Source of the DNA: Streptomyces iconiensis
GTDB taxonomy: Bacteria; Actinomycetota; Actinomycetes; Streptomycetales; Streptomycetaceae
Assembly: GCF_028657195.3 (NCBI RefSeq)
Contig: NZ_JANCPR020000061.1
Coordinates: forward strand, 1-55,855
DNA length: 55,855 nt
Direction of reading: 5' to 3'
Each line of letters begins with the position of its first letter. Within the stretch, counting starts at the first letter, position 1. The notes beneath the pieces are model-generated. The model was given only the letters and a program-made list of their open reading frames with translations, ran no database searches and was not told where the DNA came from. Both the position numbers and the translations under genes were made by a program. Shown here one piece after another: positions 17,630 through 26,868 of this stretch.

Positions 17630-20146
17630 GTGCCTCGTTTCAGCGTGATCGTCCCCGTCCACAACGTGCAGGCGTATCTGCACGAGTGCATGGACTCCGT
17701 CCTGTCCCAGTCCTTCACCGACTTCGAACTCATCGCCGTCGACGACCACTCACCCGACGGCAGCGGCGCCGTCCTCGACGCCTACGCCGCAGCGGACGCC
17801 CGGGTCACCGTCCTTCATCTGCCCGAGAACGTCGGCCTGGGCCGGTCCCGCAACCTCGGCTCCGAGTACGCGAGCGGCGACTACCTGGTCTACCTCGACA
17901 GCGACGACACCCTCACGCCCGGCGCCCTGCGTGCCGTCGCCGACCGGCTGGAGGCCACCGGCGACCCCGAAGTGCTGGTGTTCGACCACGCCCGTACGTA
18001 CTGGGACGGCGTGACGGCGCCCAACGCGCGCGCCGACCTCGTCGCGCAGGGCGAGGGCCCCGGGGTCTTCCGCCTTGAGGAGCGGCCCGAGCTGCTGAAG
18101 CTGCTGGCCGTCGCCTGGAACAAGGTCTACCGCCACGACTTCGTCCGGCGTGAGGGCCTCACCTTCCCGCCCGGCTACTACGAGGACACGCCCTGGACGT
18201 TCCCCGCCCTGCTGACGGCCCGGTCCGTCACCACGCTCGACCGGGTCTGTGTGCACTACCGGCAGCGGCGCAGCGGCAGCATCCTCTCCACCCCCAGCCG
18301 TAAGCATTTCGACGTCTTCGAGCAGTACGACCGCCTGTTCGCTTTCCTGGACGGGCGGCCGGAGCTGGAGCGCTGGAGACCTGTTCTCTACCGCAGGATG
18401 GCCGACCACTTCACGGTGATCCACAACGATCCCGTACGGCTGCCGCGCGCCCACCGCGCCGAGTTCCTCCGCCGCGGCCGTGCCTACTGCCGCCGCTACC
18501 GCGCGGCACCCGCCGCCACCTGCCCGAAGCAGCCGGTGCGGCTGCGGCTGCGCAGGGCGCTGGTACGGCTCGGTTCGCACCGCACGATGCGGCTGCTCTC
18601 GCGGGCCAGCAGGATCTGCGCCTCCCTACTGGCCCGGGCCCGCACCCTGCGCGTGCTGGCACGCAAGGCGGCGCTGCGCGCGCACTACGCGCTCCAACGG
18701 CGACGCCCCCTCGACCCGGGGCTCGCGGTGTTCTCCGCGTACTGGAACCGGGGCTACTCCTGCAACCCGGCCGCGATCGAGGCCAAGGTGCGCGAGCTGG
18801 CCCCGCACATCCGTACGGCCTGGGTCACCACGCCCGAGTACGCGCACACGCTGCCGCCCGGCGTCACCCGGCTGCACCCCGGTTCCCCGGGCTTCTGGTC
18901 GGCGCTCGCCCGCGCCGGCTACCTGGTCAGCAACGTCAACCAGGCCCACGGCTACGTCAAGCGCCCCGGACAGAAGCTGCTCCAGACCCACCACGGGACC
19001 CCGCTCAAGCACATGGGCCTCGACCTGCGGCACTACCCGGCGGGCGCCGACGGCATGGACTTCGGCAAGCTGCTGGAACGCACCGACCACTGGGACTTCA
19101 GCCTCTCCTCCAACCCGCACTCCACGCTCGTATGGGAGCGCGCCTATCCCTCCACGTACACGACGCTGGAGTTCGGCTACCCGCGCAACGACGTCTTCCA
19201 GCGCGCGACGGCCGCCGACGTGGCGCGGCTGCGCGCCCGACTCGGCGTGCCCGAGAGCGCCGTGGCCGTCCTCTACGCGCCCACGCACCGGGACTACCGG
19301 CGCGGCTGGCACCCCCAGCTCGATCCGGCACGGCTCGCCCGCACCCTGGGCCCTGACTTCGTGCTGCTGGTGCGCGCGCACTACTTCCACGCCGACCCCG
19401 CCTCGCGCGGGAGCGGGACGTCCGAAGCACTGCCCGAAGCGGTGCCCGACGGGCTGATCGACGTGTCGGGGCACCCCTCCGTCGAGGAGCTGTGCCTGGC
19501 CTCCGACGTGCTGGTGACGGACTACTCCTCGCTGATGTTCGACTACGCCAATCTCGATCGCCCCCTCGTTCTGCACACCCCCGACTGGGAGACGTACCGT
19601 GCGGCGCGCGGCACGTACTTCGACATCACCGCCACCCCTCCCGGGCCGATCACCACCAGCGAGGAGGAGCTGGCCGACGTCCTCGCCACCGGCGCCTACG
19701 CAGCGCCGCACTCGCGTGACCTGCGTGCCGCCTTCCGCGAACGGTTCTGCCCCTTCGACGACGGGCTGGCCGCCGAACGCGTCGTACGGCATCTCTTCCT
19801 CGGCGAGCCCCTGGAGTCCCTCCCGCCCTTCCTGCCACCCGCCGACCGCACCCCGGCCCCGGCCGCAGCGCTCGCGCCGGCCCCGGCACCCGCCCCGGCG
19901 TCAGCGGGCCCGGCATCCCCCTCGTCCCCCGCACCGACCCCGTCTCCGGAACCCCCGTCTCCGGAACCCGCGTCTCCGGCCCTCTCCCCCGCTTCCCCGG
20001 GGGCCCCGGCGCCCTCGGCAGCCCCGGCGCCTCCGGCGCACGCGACGCCCCCCTCGTCCCCGACGCCCGAGAAACAGCCCATCGGGTCGGACGGTCCCGA
20101 CCAGGAGCCGCAGCCGCCGTCCGCCCGCCCCGTGCCCACGAGCTGA
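17630..20146 (+). CDS. GT2 glycosyltransferase fused to TagF-like (CDP-glycerol) polyol-phosphate transferase, copy 1
   Basis: 838 residues. Residues 1-270 form a GT-A glycosyltransferase (FSVIVPVHNVQAYL, AVDDHSPDGSG, donor-metal motif YLDSDDTLTPG). After a basic helical linker, about 370-735 form a CDP-glycerol glycerophosphotransferase domain with THHGTPLKHMGLD (about 451-463) and TDYSSLMFDYANLDRPL (about 629-645). The last 100 residues (about 739-838) are a Pro/Ala/Ser-rich tail. The pair of activities suits a wall polymer with repeating sugar and glycerol-phosphate units; whether the polyol is glycerol cannot be read from sequence. I placed the start at a GTG because the paralogue downstream begins with the same residues (PRFSV). 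It is probably co-transcribed with the next gene, 31 bp away. Confidence 0.9.
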   Translation: MPRFSVIVPVHNVQAYLHECMDSVLSQSFTDFELIAVDDHSPDGSGAVLDAYAAADARVTVLHLPENVGLGRSRNLGSEYASGDYLVYLDSDDTLTPGALRAVADRLEATGDPEVLVFDHARTYWDGVTAPNARADLVAQGEGPGVFRLEERPELLKLLAVAWNKVYRHDFVRREGLTFPPGYYEDTPWTFPALLTARSVTTLDRVCVHYRQRRSGSILSTPSRKHFDVFEQYDRLFAFLDGRPELERWRPVLYRRMADHFTVIHNDPVRLPRAHRAEFLRRGRAYCRRYRAAPAATCPKQPVRLRLRRALVRLGSHRTMRLLSRASRICASLLARARTLRVLARKAALRAHYALQRRRPLDPGLAVFSAYWNRGYSCNPAAIEAKVRELAPHIRTAWVTTPEYAHTLPPGVTRLHPGSPGFWSALARAGYLVSNVNQAHGYVKRPGQKLLQTHHGTPLKHMGLDLRHYPAGADGMDFGKLLERTDHWDFSLSSNPHSTLVWERAYPSTYTTLEFGYPRNDVFQRATAADVARLRARLGVPESAVAVLYAPTHRDYRRGWHPQLDPARLARTLGPDFVLLVRAHYFHADPASRGSGTSEALPEAVPDGLIDVSGHPSVEELCLASDVLVTDYSSLMFDYANLDRPLVLHTPDWETYRAARGTYFDITATPPGPITTSEEELADVLATGAYAAPHSRDLRAAFRERFCPFDDGLAAERVVRHLFLGEPLESLPPFLPPADRTPAPAAALAPAPAPAPASAGPASPSSPAPTPSPEPPSPEPASPALSPASPGAPAPSAAPAPPAHATPPSSPTPEKQPIGSDGPDQEPQPPSARPVPTS

Positions 20147-20177
20147 GCTCCCCCGCACATCCGAAGGATTGGTGGTC

Positions 20178-22424
20178 ATGCCGCGCTTCAGTGTCGTCGT
20201 CCCCGTGTTCAAGGTGCAGGGCTATCTGCGCGAGTGCCTGGACTCGGTGCTCAGTCAGTCGTTCACCGACCTTGAGGTGATCGCGGTCGACGACAGATCA
20301 CCTGACGGCAGCGGACGGATCCTCGACGAGTACGCGGCGCGCGATCCACGCGTCCGTGTGCTGCACCTGCCCGAGAACGGGGGGCTCGGGCGGGCCCGCA
20401 ACGCCGGTGTCGAGCGGGCCGAAGGCGACTATCTGCTCTTTCTCGACAGCGACGACAGCTATCTGCCGGGCGCGCTGGCCGCGATGGACCGGCAGCTCAC
20501 AGCCTGCGGCGAGCCCGATCTCCTGGTCTTCGACCACCAGCGCTCCTACTGGTGGGGCAAGACCGTGCCCAGCATGTTCGGCGAACAGCTCGCCTCCACC
20601 GGCACCCGCACCTCCTCCGTGACCGGGAACCCCGAGCTGCTCGGGCTCTTCCACGTCGCCTGGAACAAGGCGTACCGCCGTGCCTTCTACCAGCGTGAGG
20701 GCCTCGCCTTCGAGCCGGGCCTGTACGAGGACGCGCCGCTCGGGAACGAGGCGATGATCTGCGCGGAGACCATCGGCTGCCTCTCCCGCATCTGCGTCGA
20801 CTACCGGCAGCGCTATCAGGGCGCCATCACCTGCTCCCCCGGGCGCAAGCACTTCGACATCTTTCCGCAGTACTCCTCCCTGTTCGGCTTTCTCGCCCGG
20901 CGCCCCGAACTGGAGCCGCACAGGCCGATGTTGTTCGAACGGATGATGTCGCACTACCTCTTCTGCCTCCGGCGTGCGGACCGGGTGCGCCCCGCCGACC
21001 GGCGTGCCTACTTCCGGCAGGCCGCGCTCCACTACCGCACCCATGTGCCGCAGGACTTCCGCCCGCCGCGGCACGCGGCCCGCGACTTCCGCCTGCTGGC
21101 CCGGCGTTCGTACGCGCTGTTCGCCGCGCGCGAGCGGGTACGCCGCGCCGGAGGCGCGGTGCGGCGTGCCAAGGGGCGGCTGCGCTCGCGGCTCGGCAGG
21201 ACCTACCACCGCTTCTACTACGCCTTCCAGCGCAGGCTGCCGCTCAGGCCCGACCTCGCGGTGTACTCCGCCTACTGGGACCGGGGCGTCGCCTGCAGCC
21301 CGGCCGCGATCGACGCCAAGGCGCGCGAACTGGCCCCGCATGTGCGGCCCGTGTGGATCGTGCGCGGGAGCGCGGCCGGCGAGCTGCCGCCGGGCACCGA
21401 CTACGTCGTGCCGCACTCCCGGCGTTACTGGCGGACGCTGGCCCGCGCGACGTACTTCGTCAACAACGTCAACTTCCCCGACCACGTGGTCAAACGGCCC
21501 GGTCAGCGGCATGTGATGACCCACCATGGAACCCCCCTCAAGTCCATGGGCCTGGACCAGCAGCCCTATCCGGCCGCGGCGCGGATGAGCTTCGGCCAGC
21601 TGCTGAGGCGTGCCGAGCGCTGGGACTTCAGTGTGACCTCCAACCCGCACTCGTCCGAGGTGTGGGACCGGGCCTTCCCCTGCACATATGAAGACGTCCC
21701 GTCCGGATACCCGCGTAACGACCGCTTCGCGACGGCCACCCACGACGAGATCGCCGCGATCCGCGCAAGCCTGGGCATCCTGCCCGGCCGTATCGCGCTG
21801 CTGTACGCGCCGACGATGCGCGACTACCGCAAGGACTACGTTCCCTGGCTCGACCTGGAGCGGCTGAGCGCGGGACTCGGCGACGAGTACGTGCTGCTGA
21901 TGCGGACCCACTACTACTACGGGCGCGATCAGGCACTGCGGGAGCTGCACGAGCGGGGGCTGATCCAGGACGTCTCGCGGTACCCGTCGACGGAGGACCT
22001 GTGCCTGGCGGCTGACGCGCTGATCACGGACTACTCGTCCCTGATGTTCGACTACGCCAACCTCGACCGCCCCCTGGTCGTCCACGCCCCCGACTGGGAG
22101 ACCTACCGGGACACCCGCAGCGTCTACTTCGACCTGCTGTCGGGCCGGCCGGGCGAGACCCCGGGCCCGGTCACCCGGAACGAGGACGAGCTGACCGCCG
22201 TCTTCCGCACCGGCACCTGGAAGGGCCCCGAGGCACGTGCGCTGCGCGCCGCCTTCCGGGAACGGTTCTGCGTCCACGACGACGGGCTGGCCGCCGAACG
22301 CGTGGTGCGCAGGGTGCTGCTCGGAGAGGACCCCTCGGCGCTGCCGCCCGTCGTTCCGCTCGCTGAGCGCCGTACGGCACCCGCGCCCCAGGCCGGTGAC
22401 GGGGCACCGCAGCCGCTCGGCTGA
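20178..22424 (+). CDS. GT2 glycosyltransferase fused to TagF-like polyol-phosphate transferase, copy 2
   Basis: 748 residues and a clear paralogue of the gene before it: MPRFSVVVPVFKVQGYLREC, AVDDRSPDGSG and LFLDSDDSYLPG in the GT2 part, THHGTPLKSMGLD (about 447) and TDYSSLMFDYANLDRPL (about 616) in the TagF part. It lacks the long Pro/Ala/Ser tail. The ATG is preceded by GAAGGA. Tandem duplication with divergence in the GT2 half suggests the two act on different acceptor positions or link different sugars of one polymer (inference). The stop codon lies inside a repeated 17-bp element. Confidence 0.9.
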   Translation: MPRFSVVVPVFKVQGYLRECLDSVLSQSFTDLEVIAVDDRSPDGSGRILDEYAARDPRVRVLHLPENGGLGRARNAGVERAEGDYLLFLDSDDSYLPGALAAMDRQLTACGEPDLLVFDHQRSYWWGKTVPSMFGEQLASTGTRTSSVTGNPELLGLFHVAWNKAYRRAFYQREGLAFEPGLYEDAPLGNEAMICAETIGCLSRICVDYRQRYQGAITCSPGRKHFDIFPQYSSLFGFLARRPELEPHRPMLFERMMSHYLFCLRRADRVRPADRRAYFRQAALHYRTHVPQDFRPPRHAARDFRLLARRSYALFAARERVRRAGGAVRRAKGRLRSRLGRTYHRFYYAFQRRLPLRPDLAVYSAYWDRGVACSPAAIDAKARELAPHVRPVWIVRGSAAGELPPGTDYVVPHSRRYWRTLARATYFVNNVNFPDHVVKRPGQRHVMTHHGTPLKSMGLDQQPYPAAARMSFGQLLRRAERWDFSVTSNPHSSEVWDRAFPCTYEDVPSGYPRNDRFATATHDEIAAIRASLGILPGRIALLYAPTMRDYRKDYVPWLDLERLSAGLGDEYVLLMRTHYYYGRDQALRELHERGLIQDVSRYPSTEDLCLAADALITDYSSLMFDYANLDRPLVVHAPDWETYRDTRSVYFDLLSGRPGETPGPVTRNEDELTAVFRTGTWKGPEARALRAAFRERFCVHDDGLAAERVVRRVLLGEDPSALPPVVPLAERRTAPAPQAGDGAPQPLG

Positions 22425-22505
22425 GGGGCGTGCCACAGCTCATGGCCGTGCCGGGGCCCGGCTGAGATGCGTGCGCCGTGCCGTGGCCCGGCTGAGGGGC
22501 GTGCC
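22418..22505. repeat. 17-bp direct repeat overlapping the end of the TagF copy 2 gene
   Basis: CGGCTGAGGGGCGTGCC is found at 22418-22434, including the stop codon of the gene, and again at 22489-22505, with a degenerate copy near 22459. It occupies the convergent gap before the minus-strand glycosyltransferase. Confidence 0.8.
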
Positions 22506-22548
22506 GCGCTCGGTCAACCGGCGGGCAGGGCCCGGCGGTTCGTACGGC

Positions 22549-23631
22549 TCACACGGCGTCCTGGCCGATCTTCTTGCGCGGCGGCCGGCCGCTGGGTACG
22601 GGCGCCAGCAGCCACCGCACGAGTGCGAAGCGGCCGTCGGCCGTGCGCGGGGTGCGCTCGGGGTCGGCGGTGATCTCGGCGCACAGCGTGTCCACGTCGC
22701 CCCGCCACGCCAGGTTCAGGGTGCGGCGGCGGCGCTCGTCGATCCGCTCCAGCACCCCGGCACCGTGCGCGTCGACCAGGCGCGCGACGCCCGCGCAGAC
22801 CCTGTTCTGGGCCTCCCGGTCGAGTGCGGGGAAGTCGGCCCCGAAGAGCTGGAACAGTTCCACGTGGAAGTGCCGCCGGTGGAAGCCGTCGCGCAGCGGG
22901 CCGGGTTCGAGGAACCGGCAGGTGGTCTCGAAGATCCGCTCGGCACAGCGCAGCCGCAGTTCGGGCCCGGCGCGGAAGGTGATGTTGCTGGAGTCGGCAC
23001 GGCGTACGGCGAAGTAGTGGTCCTGGTCGGCCAGTACGGAGATGCGTTCCGCGCGGAAGCACGCCTCCATCACGAACGGCTGGTCGCTGAAGGCCGGCAT
23101 GGACTCGTTGTAGCGGATCTTGTGCTCTTCGAGCAGCGCGCGCCGGAACAGCTTGGTGTTGGACAGCGCCCAGGGAAGCCCGTCGCCGACGAGGCGGATG
23201 GCGGGCGAGGTGCGCGTGAACACGCCGGTGGGGACGGTGCGCCGGCCGACGGCCGCCATCTTGCACAGCAGCACGTCGGAGCCGCACTCGTCGGCCATCT
23301 CCACCATGCGCTCCAGCGCCTCGGGCGCCAGGTGGTCGTCGGCGCCGAGGAAGAAGACGTAACGGCCCGTGGCCAGCTCCAGGCCACGGTTGCTGGGCGC
23401 GGCCGGGCCGCCCGAGTTGGGCTGGCGCAGCGTGGTGAAGAGCCCGGGGTGGAGCGCCGAGAACCGTTCGATCTCCCCCTCGCCGCCGTCCGTCGAGCCG
23501 TCGTCGACGACGACGACCTCCATGCGCTGCTCCCCGATGGTCTGCGCGGTGAGCGAGGACAGGCAGCGGGTGAGGTACGGCATGGTGTTGTAGACGGCGA
23601 CCACGACGCTGACGTCGGGCACCCCGCTCAC
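22549..23631 (-). CDS. Glycosyltransferase family 2
   Basis: 360 residues with a GT-A fold: VSVVVAVYNTMPYLTRCLSS, VVVVDDGSTDGG, RNRGLE-like SNRGLELATGRYVFFLGADD, where GADD replaces the usual DxD. It transfers a sugar from a nucleotide donor, presumably in the cytoplasm. The C-terminal half is unassigned. It is the last gene of a minus-strand run (GT4, UDP-sugar dehydrogenase, GT2). The GTG start overlaps the stop of the dehydrogenase gene (GTGA), so the two are translationally coupled; the longer upstream frame is a shadow. Acceptor and donor unknown; by position it may use the uronic acid nucleotide sugar. Confidence 0.87.
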   Translation of the reverse strand: MSGVPDVSVVVAVYNTMPYLTRCLSSLTAQTIGEQRMEVVVVDDGSTDGGEGEIERFSALHPGLFTTLRQPNSGGPAAPSNRGLELATGRYVFFLGADDHLAPEALERMVEMADECGSDVLLCKMAAVGRRTVPTGVFTRTSPAIRLVGDGLPWALSNTKLFRRALLEEHKIRYNESMPAFSDQPFVMEACFRAERISVLADQDHYFAVRRADSSNITFRAGPELRLRCAERIFETTCRFLEPGPLRDGFHRRHFHVELFQLFGADFPALDREAQNRVCAGVARLVDAHGAGVLERIDERRRRTLNLAWRGDVDTLCAEITADPERTPRTADGRFALVRWLLAPVPSGRPPRKKIGQDAV

Positions 23632-24926
23632 CGCTGCACCGCCCCGTCGCCGATCACCACACGCCGTACCCCGGCCCACAGCGCGGGGTCCGTGACGCGG
23701 CGGCCGTCCACGAGTACGCGTACGGACGGGAGTTGTTCGGCGGCCAGTTCGCGGTAGGCGGCGTGGTCGGCCTGGAGCACGGCCGCCGTCACGGGCTGGC
23801 CGGTGTGCGGGGGCAGTCCGAGCGCCTCCAGTTCGGCGGGCTCGTAGAGCGGGTCGGAGACGTACGGGCGCGCTCCATGGCGGCGCAGTGCCTGAACGGT
23901 GGGGAAGACACCGGAGAACGCGGTCTCCTTGACGCCGCCCCTGTAGGCGGCACCGAGCACCAGCACCTCAGCGCCCTCCAGGTCGCCGTACGTCTCGGCG
24001 AGCAGCTCGACGGCGTAGTCGGGCATGCCCTCGTTGGTCTCCCGCGCGGTGCGTACGAGGCCGGCCTCGGGGTCGTTCCACAGGTACATGCGGGGGTAGA
24101 CGGGGATGCAGTGCCCGCCCACTGCGATGCCGGGGCGGTGGATGTGGCTGTAGGGCTGCGTGTTGCACGCCTCGATGACGGCCTCCGCGTCGATCCCGGC
24201 GCGGTCGGCGAAGCGTGCGAACTGGTTGGCCAGCGCGATGTTGACGTCCCTGTAGGTCGTCTCGGCGAGCTTGGCCAGCTCGGCCGCCTCCGCCGAGCCC
24301 AGGTCCCACACCCCGTTGTCGCGTGGCAGGTCGTCGCGTACGTCGAAGTCGAGTACGCACTCGTAGAAGCGCGTTCCGTCCTTGGCCGAGGCGGGGCCGA
24401 TGCCGCCGACGAGCTTGGGGTAGCGGCGCAGGTCGGCGAAGACCCGTCCGGTCAGGACCCGTTCGGGGCTGAAGACCAGGGAGAAGTCCCGCTCGGCCGC
24501 CAGCCCTGAGCCCTCCTCCAGCAGCGGTGCCCAGCGGTCGCGGGTGGTGCCGACGGGCAGGGTCGTCTCGTAGCTGACCAGGGTGCCGGGGCGCAGCCCC
24601 GCGGCGACGGCGCGGGTCGCGCGGTCCATCGAGCCGAAGTCGGGCTCACCGCGCGGATCGACGAACAGCGGGACGACCAGGACCACCGCCTCGGCTCCCG
24701 CCACGGCCGCCGCGGTGTCGGTCGTCGCGGTCAGCCTGCCGTCGGCGACGGCCTCCTTGAGCCGTTCCTGGAGCCCCTCCTCACCCGGGAACGGCGCCAC
24801 CCCGTCGTTGACGCTCGCCACCACGCCCGCGTCCACGTCGGCGCCCGTCACGCGGTGCCCCTTGGCCGCGAACTGCACGGCCAACGGCAGCCCGATCTTC
24901 CCGAGCGCCACCACACAGATCCGCAT
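23628..24926 (-). CDS. UDP-sugar 6-dehydrogenase, WbpA/WecC-type (UDP-GlcNAc or UDP-ManNAc dehydrogenase)
   Basis: 432-residue NAD-dependent dehydrogenase oxidising C6 of a UDP-hexose to a uronic acid in two steps. Seen: Rossmann start MRICVVALGKIGLPLAVQF, TTLPVGTT, FSPERVLTGRVFADL, the Lys of AKLAETTYRDVNIALANQF and the catalytic Cys273 in GGHCIP. The SPER and AETTYRDVNIA patterns favour the N-acetylhexosamine branch (WbpA/WecC/VipA) over UDP-glucose dehydrogenase. Together with the WbpB-, WbpE- and WbpD-like genes at 33.7-36.9 kb it would complete a route to UDP-2,3-diacetamido-glucuronate. Ribosome site AAGGAGA before the ATG. Its first 146 bases are also the out-of-frame end of the preceding GT4 gene. 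Confidence 0.9.
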   Translation of the reverse strand: MRICVVALGKIGLPLAVQFAAKGHRVTGADVDAGVVASVNDGVAPFPGEEGLQERLKEAVADGRLTATTDTAAAVAGAEAVVLVVPLFVDPRGEPDFGSMDRATRAVAAGLRPGTLVSYETTLPVGTTRDRWAPLLEEGSGLAAERDFSLVFSPERVLTGRVFADLRRYPKLVGGIGPASAKDGTRFYECVLDFDVRDDLPRDNGVWDLGSAEAAELAKLAETTYRDVNIALANQFARFADRAGIDAEAVIEACNTQPYSHIHRPGIAVGGHCIPVYPRMYLWNDPEAGLVRTARETNEGMPDYAVELLAETYGDLEGAEVLVLGAAYRGGVKETAFSGVFPTVQALRRHGARPYVSDPLYEPAELEALGLPPHTGQPVTAAVLQADHAAYRELAAEQLPSVRVLVDGRRVTDPALWAGVRRVVIGDGAVQR

Positions 24927-26562
24927 TCCCGTCTCCTTCTTGGTGCTCGTTTCCGCCGTGCCCGTGCCGATCCGCCGTGTGCAGGAGGCCGCTGTAGAGC
25001 TGGTCGAGCTTCCGTGCCTGCGCCTCCCAGGTCCACCGCTCCAGGAGCCCCGGCCTGTCGTAGGCCGCCCTGTAGTGCGCCGGTTCCGCCAGCACGGCGC
25101 GTACGGCGCGCACGTAGTCGGCGGTGTCCTCAGCGCGGAAGACCTCGCCCTGGCCCGTCTCCCGTGTGGTGGCGGCCATGGTGCGTACGTCACTGACCAC
25201 CAACGGCAGCCGTGCGTGCGCGTATTCGAAGAACTTGGTGATCAGGGCGATCTCGTGGTTGGTCCAGTGGTGGATGGGGATGGCGCCCACGTCGGCCTCC
25301 GCCAGAAAGCGCACCACTTGGTCGTAGGGCACGTACGGCAGCACGTGCAGCCTGTCGCCGACACCCAGCCAGGCGGCCCGCTCGCGCAGACGGCGCACGT
25401 ACCAGGAGGAGGGCCTGTTGACGACGAGCGCCGTGTGCGTGCCCGGCAGCTCGGGCAGGGCCTCGACCATGGTGTCCAGACCGCGCTGCGGCGCGGCGCC
25501 ACCGCTGTAGACGACGAGCGGGGTGCCGGCTTCGATGCCGCACAGCGCACGCAGGCTGGGCACCTGCTCGGGTTCCCCCGGTTCTGTCGTAACGGCGTCC
25601 GGCGCGTTCAGGACGACGGTGGGATCGCGGCCCAGCCCGTGCGTCTCACGCAGGAGGGCCGCCAGCGAGTCGGAGACCGTCACGGCCGCGTCGGCGTACG
25701 GCACGTACTCGCGCTCGTGTGCGACATGCGCGGGCAGCCAGCGCGCGTCGTCCCTCCAGGGGCGCACCCCTGGCAGGAACTCATGCGCGTCCCAGACGAG
25801 TTGGACCCGGCGCCCCTCGGCGAGTGCCCGGATCTTGGCGCGCGCGCCCACGCCGAGCATCCGGAAGTCGTTGGCGTGTACGAGGTCGGGCCGCAGCTCG
25901 TCCACCACGGGCCCGTAGGCCAGCTCGAAGTCGTACAGGTTGGGCCACAGCACCCGCCAGCAGCGGTCCCCCATGGCGCGCTGCCAGAAGGCGACGCTCA
26001 GTCTGTCCAGGGGCGTACCGGCGCCGCGTGCCCTGACGCCGTCGTCGAGCTGCCGCTTGCGGAAGCTGACCCAGCGGTGCGCGAACCGGGCGACCGCGCG
26101 GGGCAGTGCGAGCCGGACCATGCCGTAGGTGCGCTCGGCCTGTTCCGCGCGGGAACGCGGTGCCGGGGCGGCCAGGAGTTCGGCGCGGCGGGTGCGCAGT
26201 TCACCACGCCATGCCTTGATCTGCTGGATGCGGTAGGTCGCCGTGTCCCCCGGCTTGTAGGCCAGTGGGCGGCGGAACAGGGGACGGCGGGCCTCGCGCG
26301 GCGGGTGCGCCAGCGGGGTGGGGACGGGCAGCAGCCGCACCTCTGCGCCCCGTGGCCCGCCGATCCGCCACGATTTGGGCCTGCCGTCGGGAGCGCGGCC
26401 CAGCAGCGTCACGTCCCAGCCCGCCTCGGCGGCCGAGCGTGCCGTTTTCTGTACGCGGGAGTCGGCGACGACGCCGTTGCAGACGAGCATCACCACACGG
26501 CCACGGCTTCCACTGGTGGCTGAGGCAGCGGAATCGTCCGCTGAATCGGTGTCGAACCCCAC
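24781..26562 (-). CDS. Glycosyltransferase family 4 (GT-B)
   Basis: 593 residues as read from sequence. The N-terminal domain begins VVMLVCNGVVADSRVQKTA and WDVTLLGR; the same opening is seen in the two giant glycosyltransferases at 28-34 kb. The middle has LVHANDFRMLG and WDAHEFLPG, and the donor domain has LVVYSGGAAPQRGLDTMVEAL and LITKFFEYAHARLPLVVSD with the family Glu. The family-like part ends near AQARKLDQLYSGLL; the final 70 residues are Arg/Gly-rich and run 146 bp into the next gene in another frame, so the natural stop may have been lost. Start taken at a GTG with AAAGGGG in front; an ATG 26 codons upstream is less likely. First gene of GT4-dehydrogenase-GT2. Confidence 0.87.
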   Translation of the reverse strand: MGFDTDSADDSAASATSGSRGRVVMLVCNGVVADSRVQKTARSAAEAGWDVTLLGRAPDGRPKSWRIGGPRGAEVRLLPVPTPLAHPPREARRPLFRRPLAYKPGDTATYRIQQIKAWRGELRTRRAELLAAPAPRSRAEQAERTYGMVRLALPRAVARFAHRWVSFRKRQLDDGVRARGAGTPLDRLSVAFWQRAMGDRCWRVLWPNLYDFELAYGPVVDELRPDLVHANDFRMLGVGARAKIRALAEGRRVQLVWDAHEFLPGVRPWRDDARWLPAHVAHEREYVPYADAAVTVSDSLAALLRETHGLGRDPTVVLNAPDAVTTEPGEPEQVPSLRALCGIEAGTPLVVYSGGAAPQRGLDTMVEALPELPGTHTALVVNRPSSWYVRRLRERAAWLGVGDRLHVLPYVPYDQVVRFLAEADVGAIPIHHWTNHEIALITKFFEYAHARLPLVVSDVRTMAATTRETGQGEVFRAEDTADYVRAVRAVLAEPAHYRAAYDRPGLLERWTWEAQARKLDQLYSGLLHTADRHGHGGNEHQEGDGNADLCGGAREDRAAVGRAVRGQGAPRDGRRRGRGRGGERQRRGGAVPG

Positions 26563-26868
26563 GGGCCGCCCCTTTCTCTCGCCCCCTGAAGAGCCTAGCT
26601 GTGCCTTTCTGGGCGGGTACTGCCAAGGAGGCTTATTCACCCGTTAAGCCTTTAGGACGGTGCGGGAAACGGGTGATAGTGCAATCTCATCCATCAATTC
26701 GGGGAATGCTCAACGACCGTCCCCGTACCGATACTCAAGCGCCGTGCGGCGCCGACGTTCGAGCGTCGTCCCCGTGCCGGTCGTGCGCCGTCCCCGGTCG
26801 TGCGTCGTCCCCGTGCCGGTCACGCGTCGTCCCCGGTCGTGCGCCGTCCCCGAATGCGAAGGGTCTTC
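26563..26868. promoter_or_regulatory. Divergent promoter region with a candidate operator
   Basis: This 306-bp gap separates the minus-strand GT4 operon from the plus-strand acyltransferase. It has an unusually AT-rich patch (26625-26710). Within it a perfect 9-bp inverted repeat, TCACCCGTT (26637-26645) and AACGGGTGA (26668-26676), has arms 31 bp apart, about three helical turns, which fits a dimeric regulator. The right part (about 26755-26860) is a set of degenerate tandem copies of GTCGTCCCCGTGCCGGTC-like sequence. No regulator gene is nearby. Confidence 0.5.
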
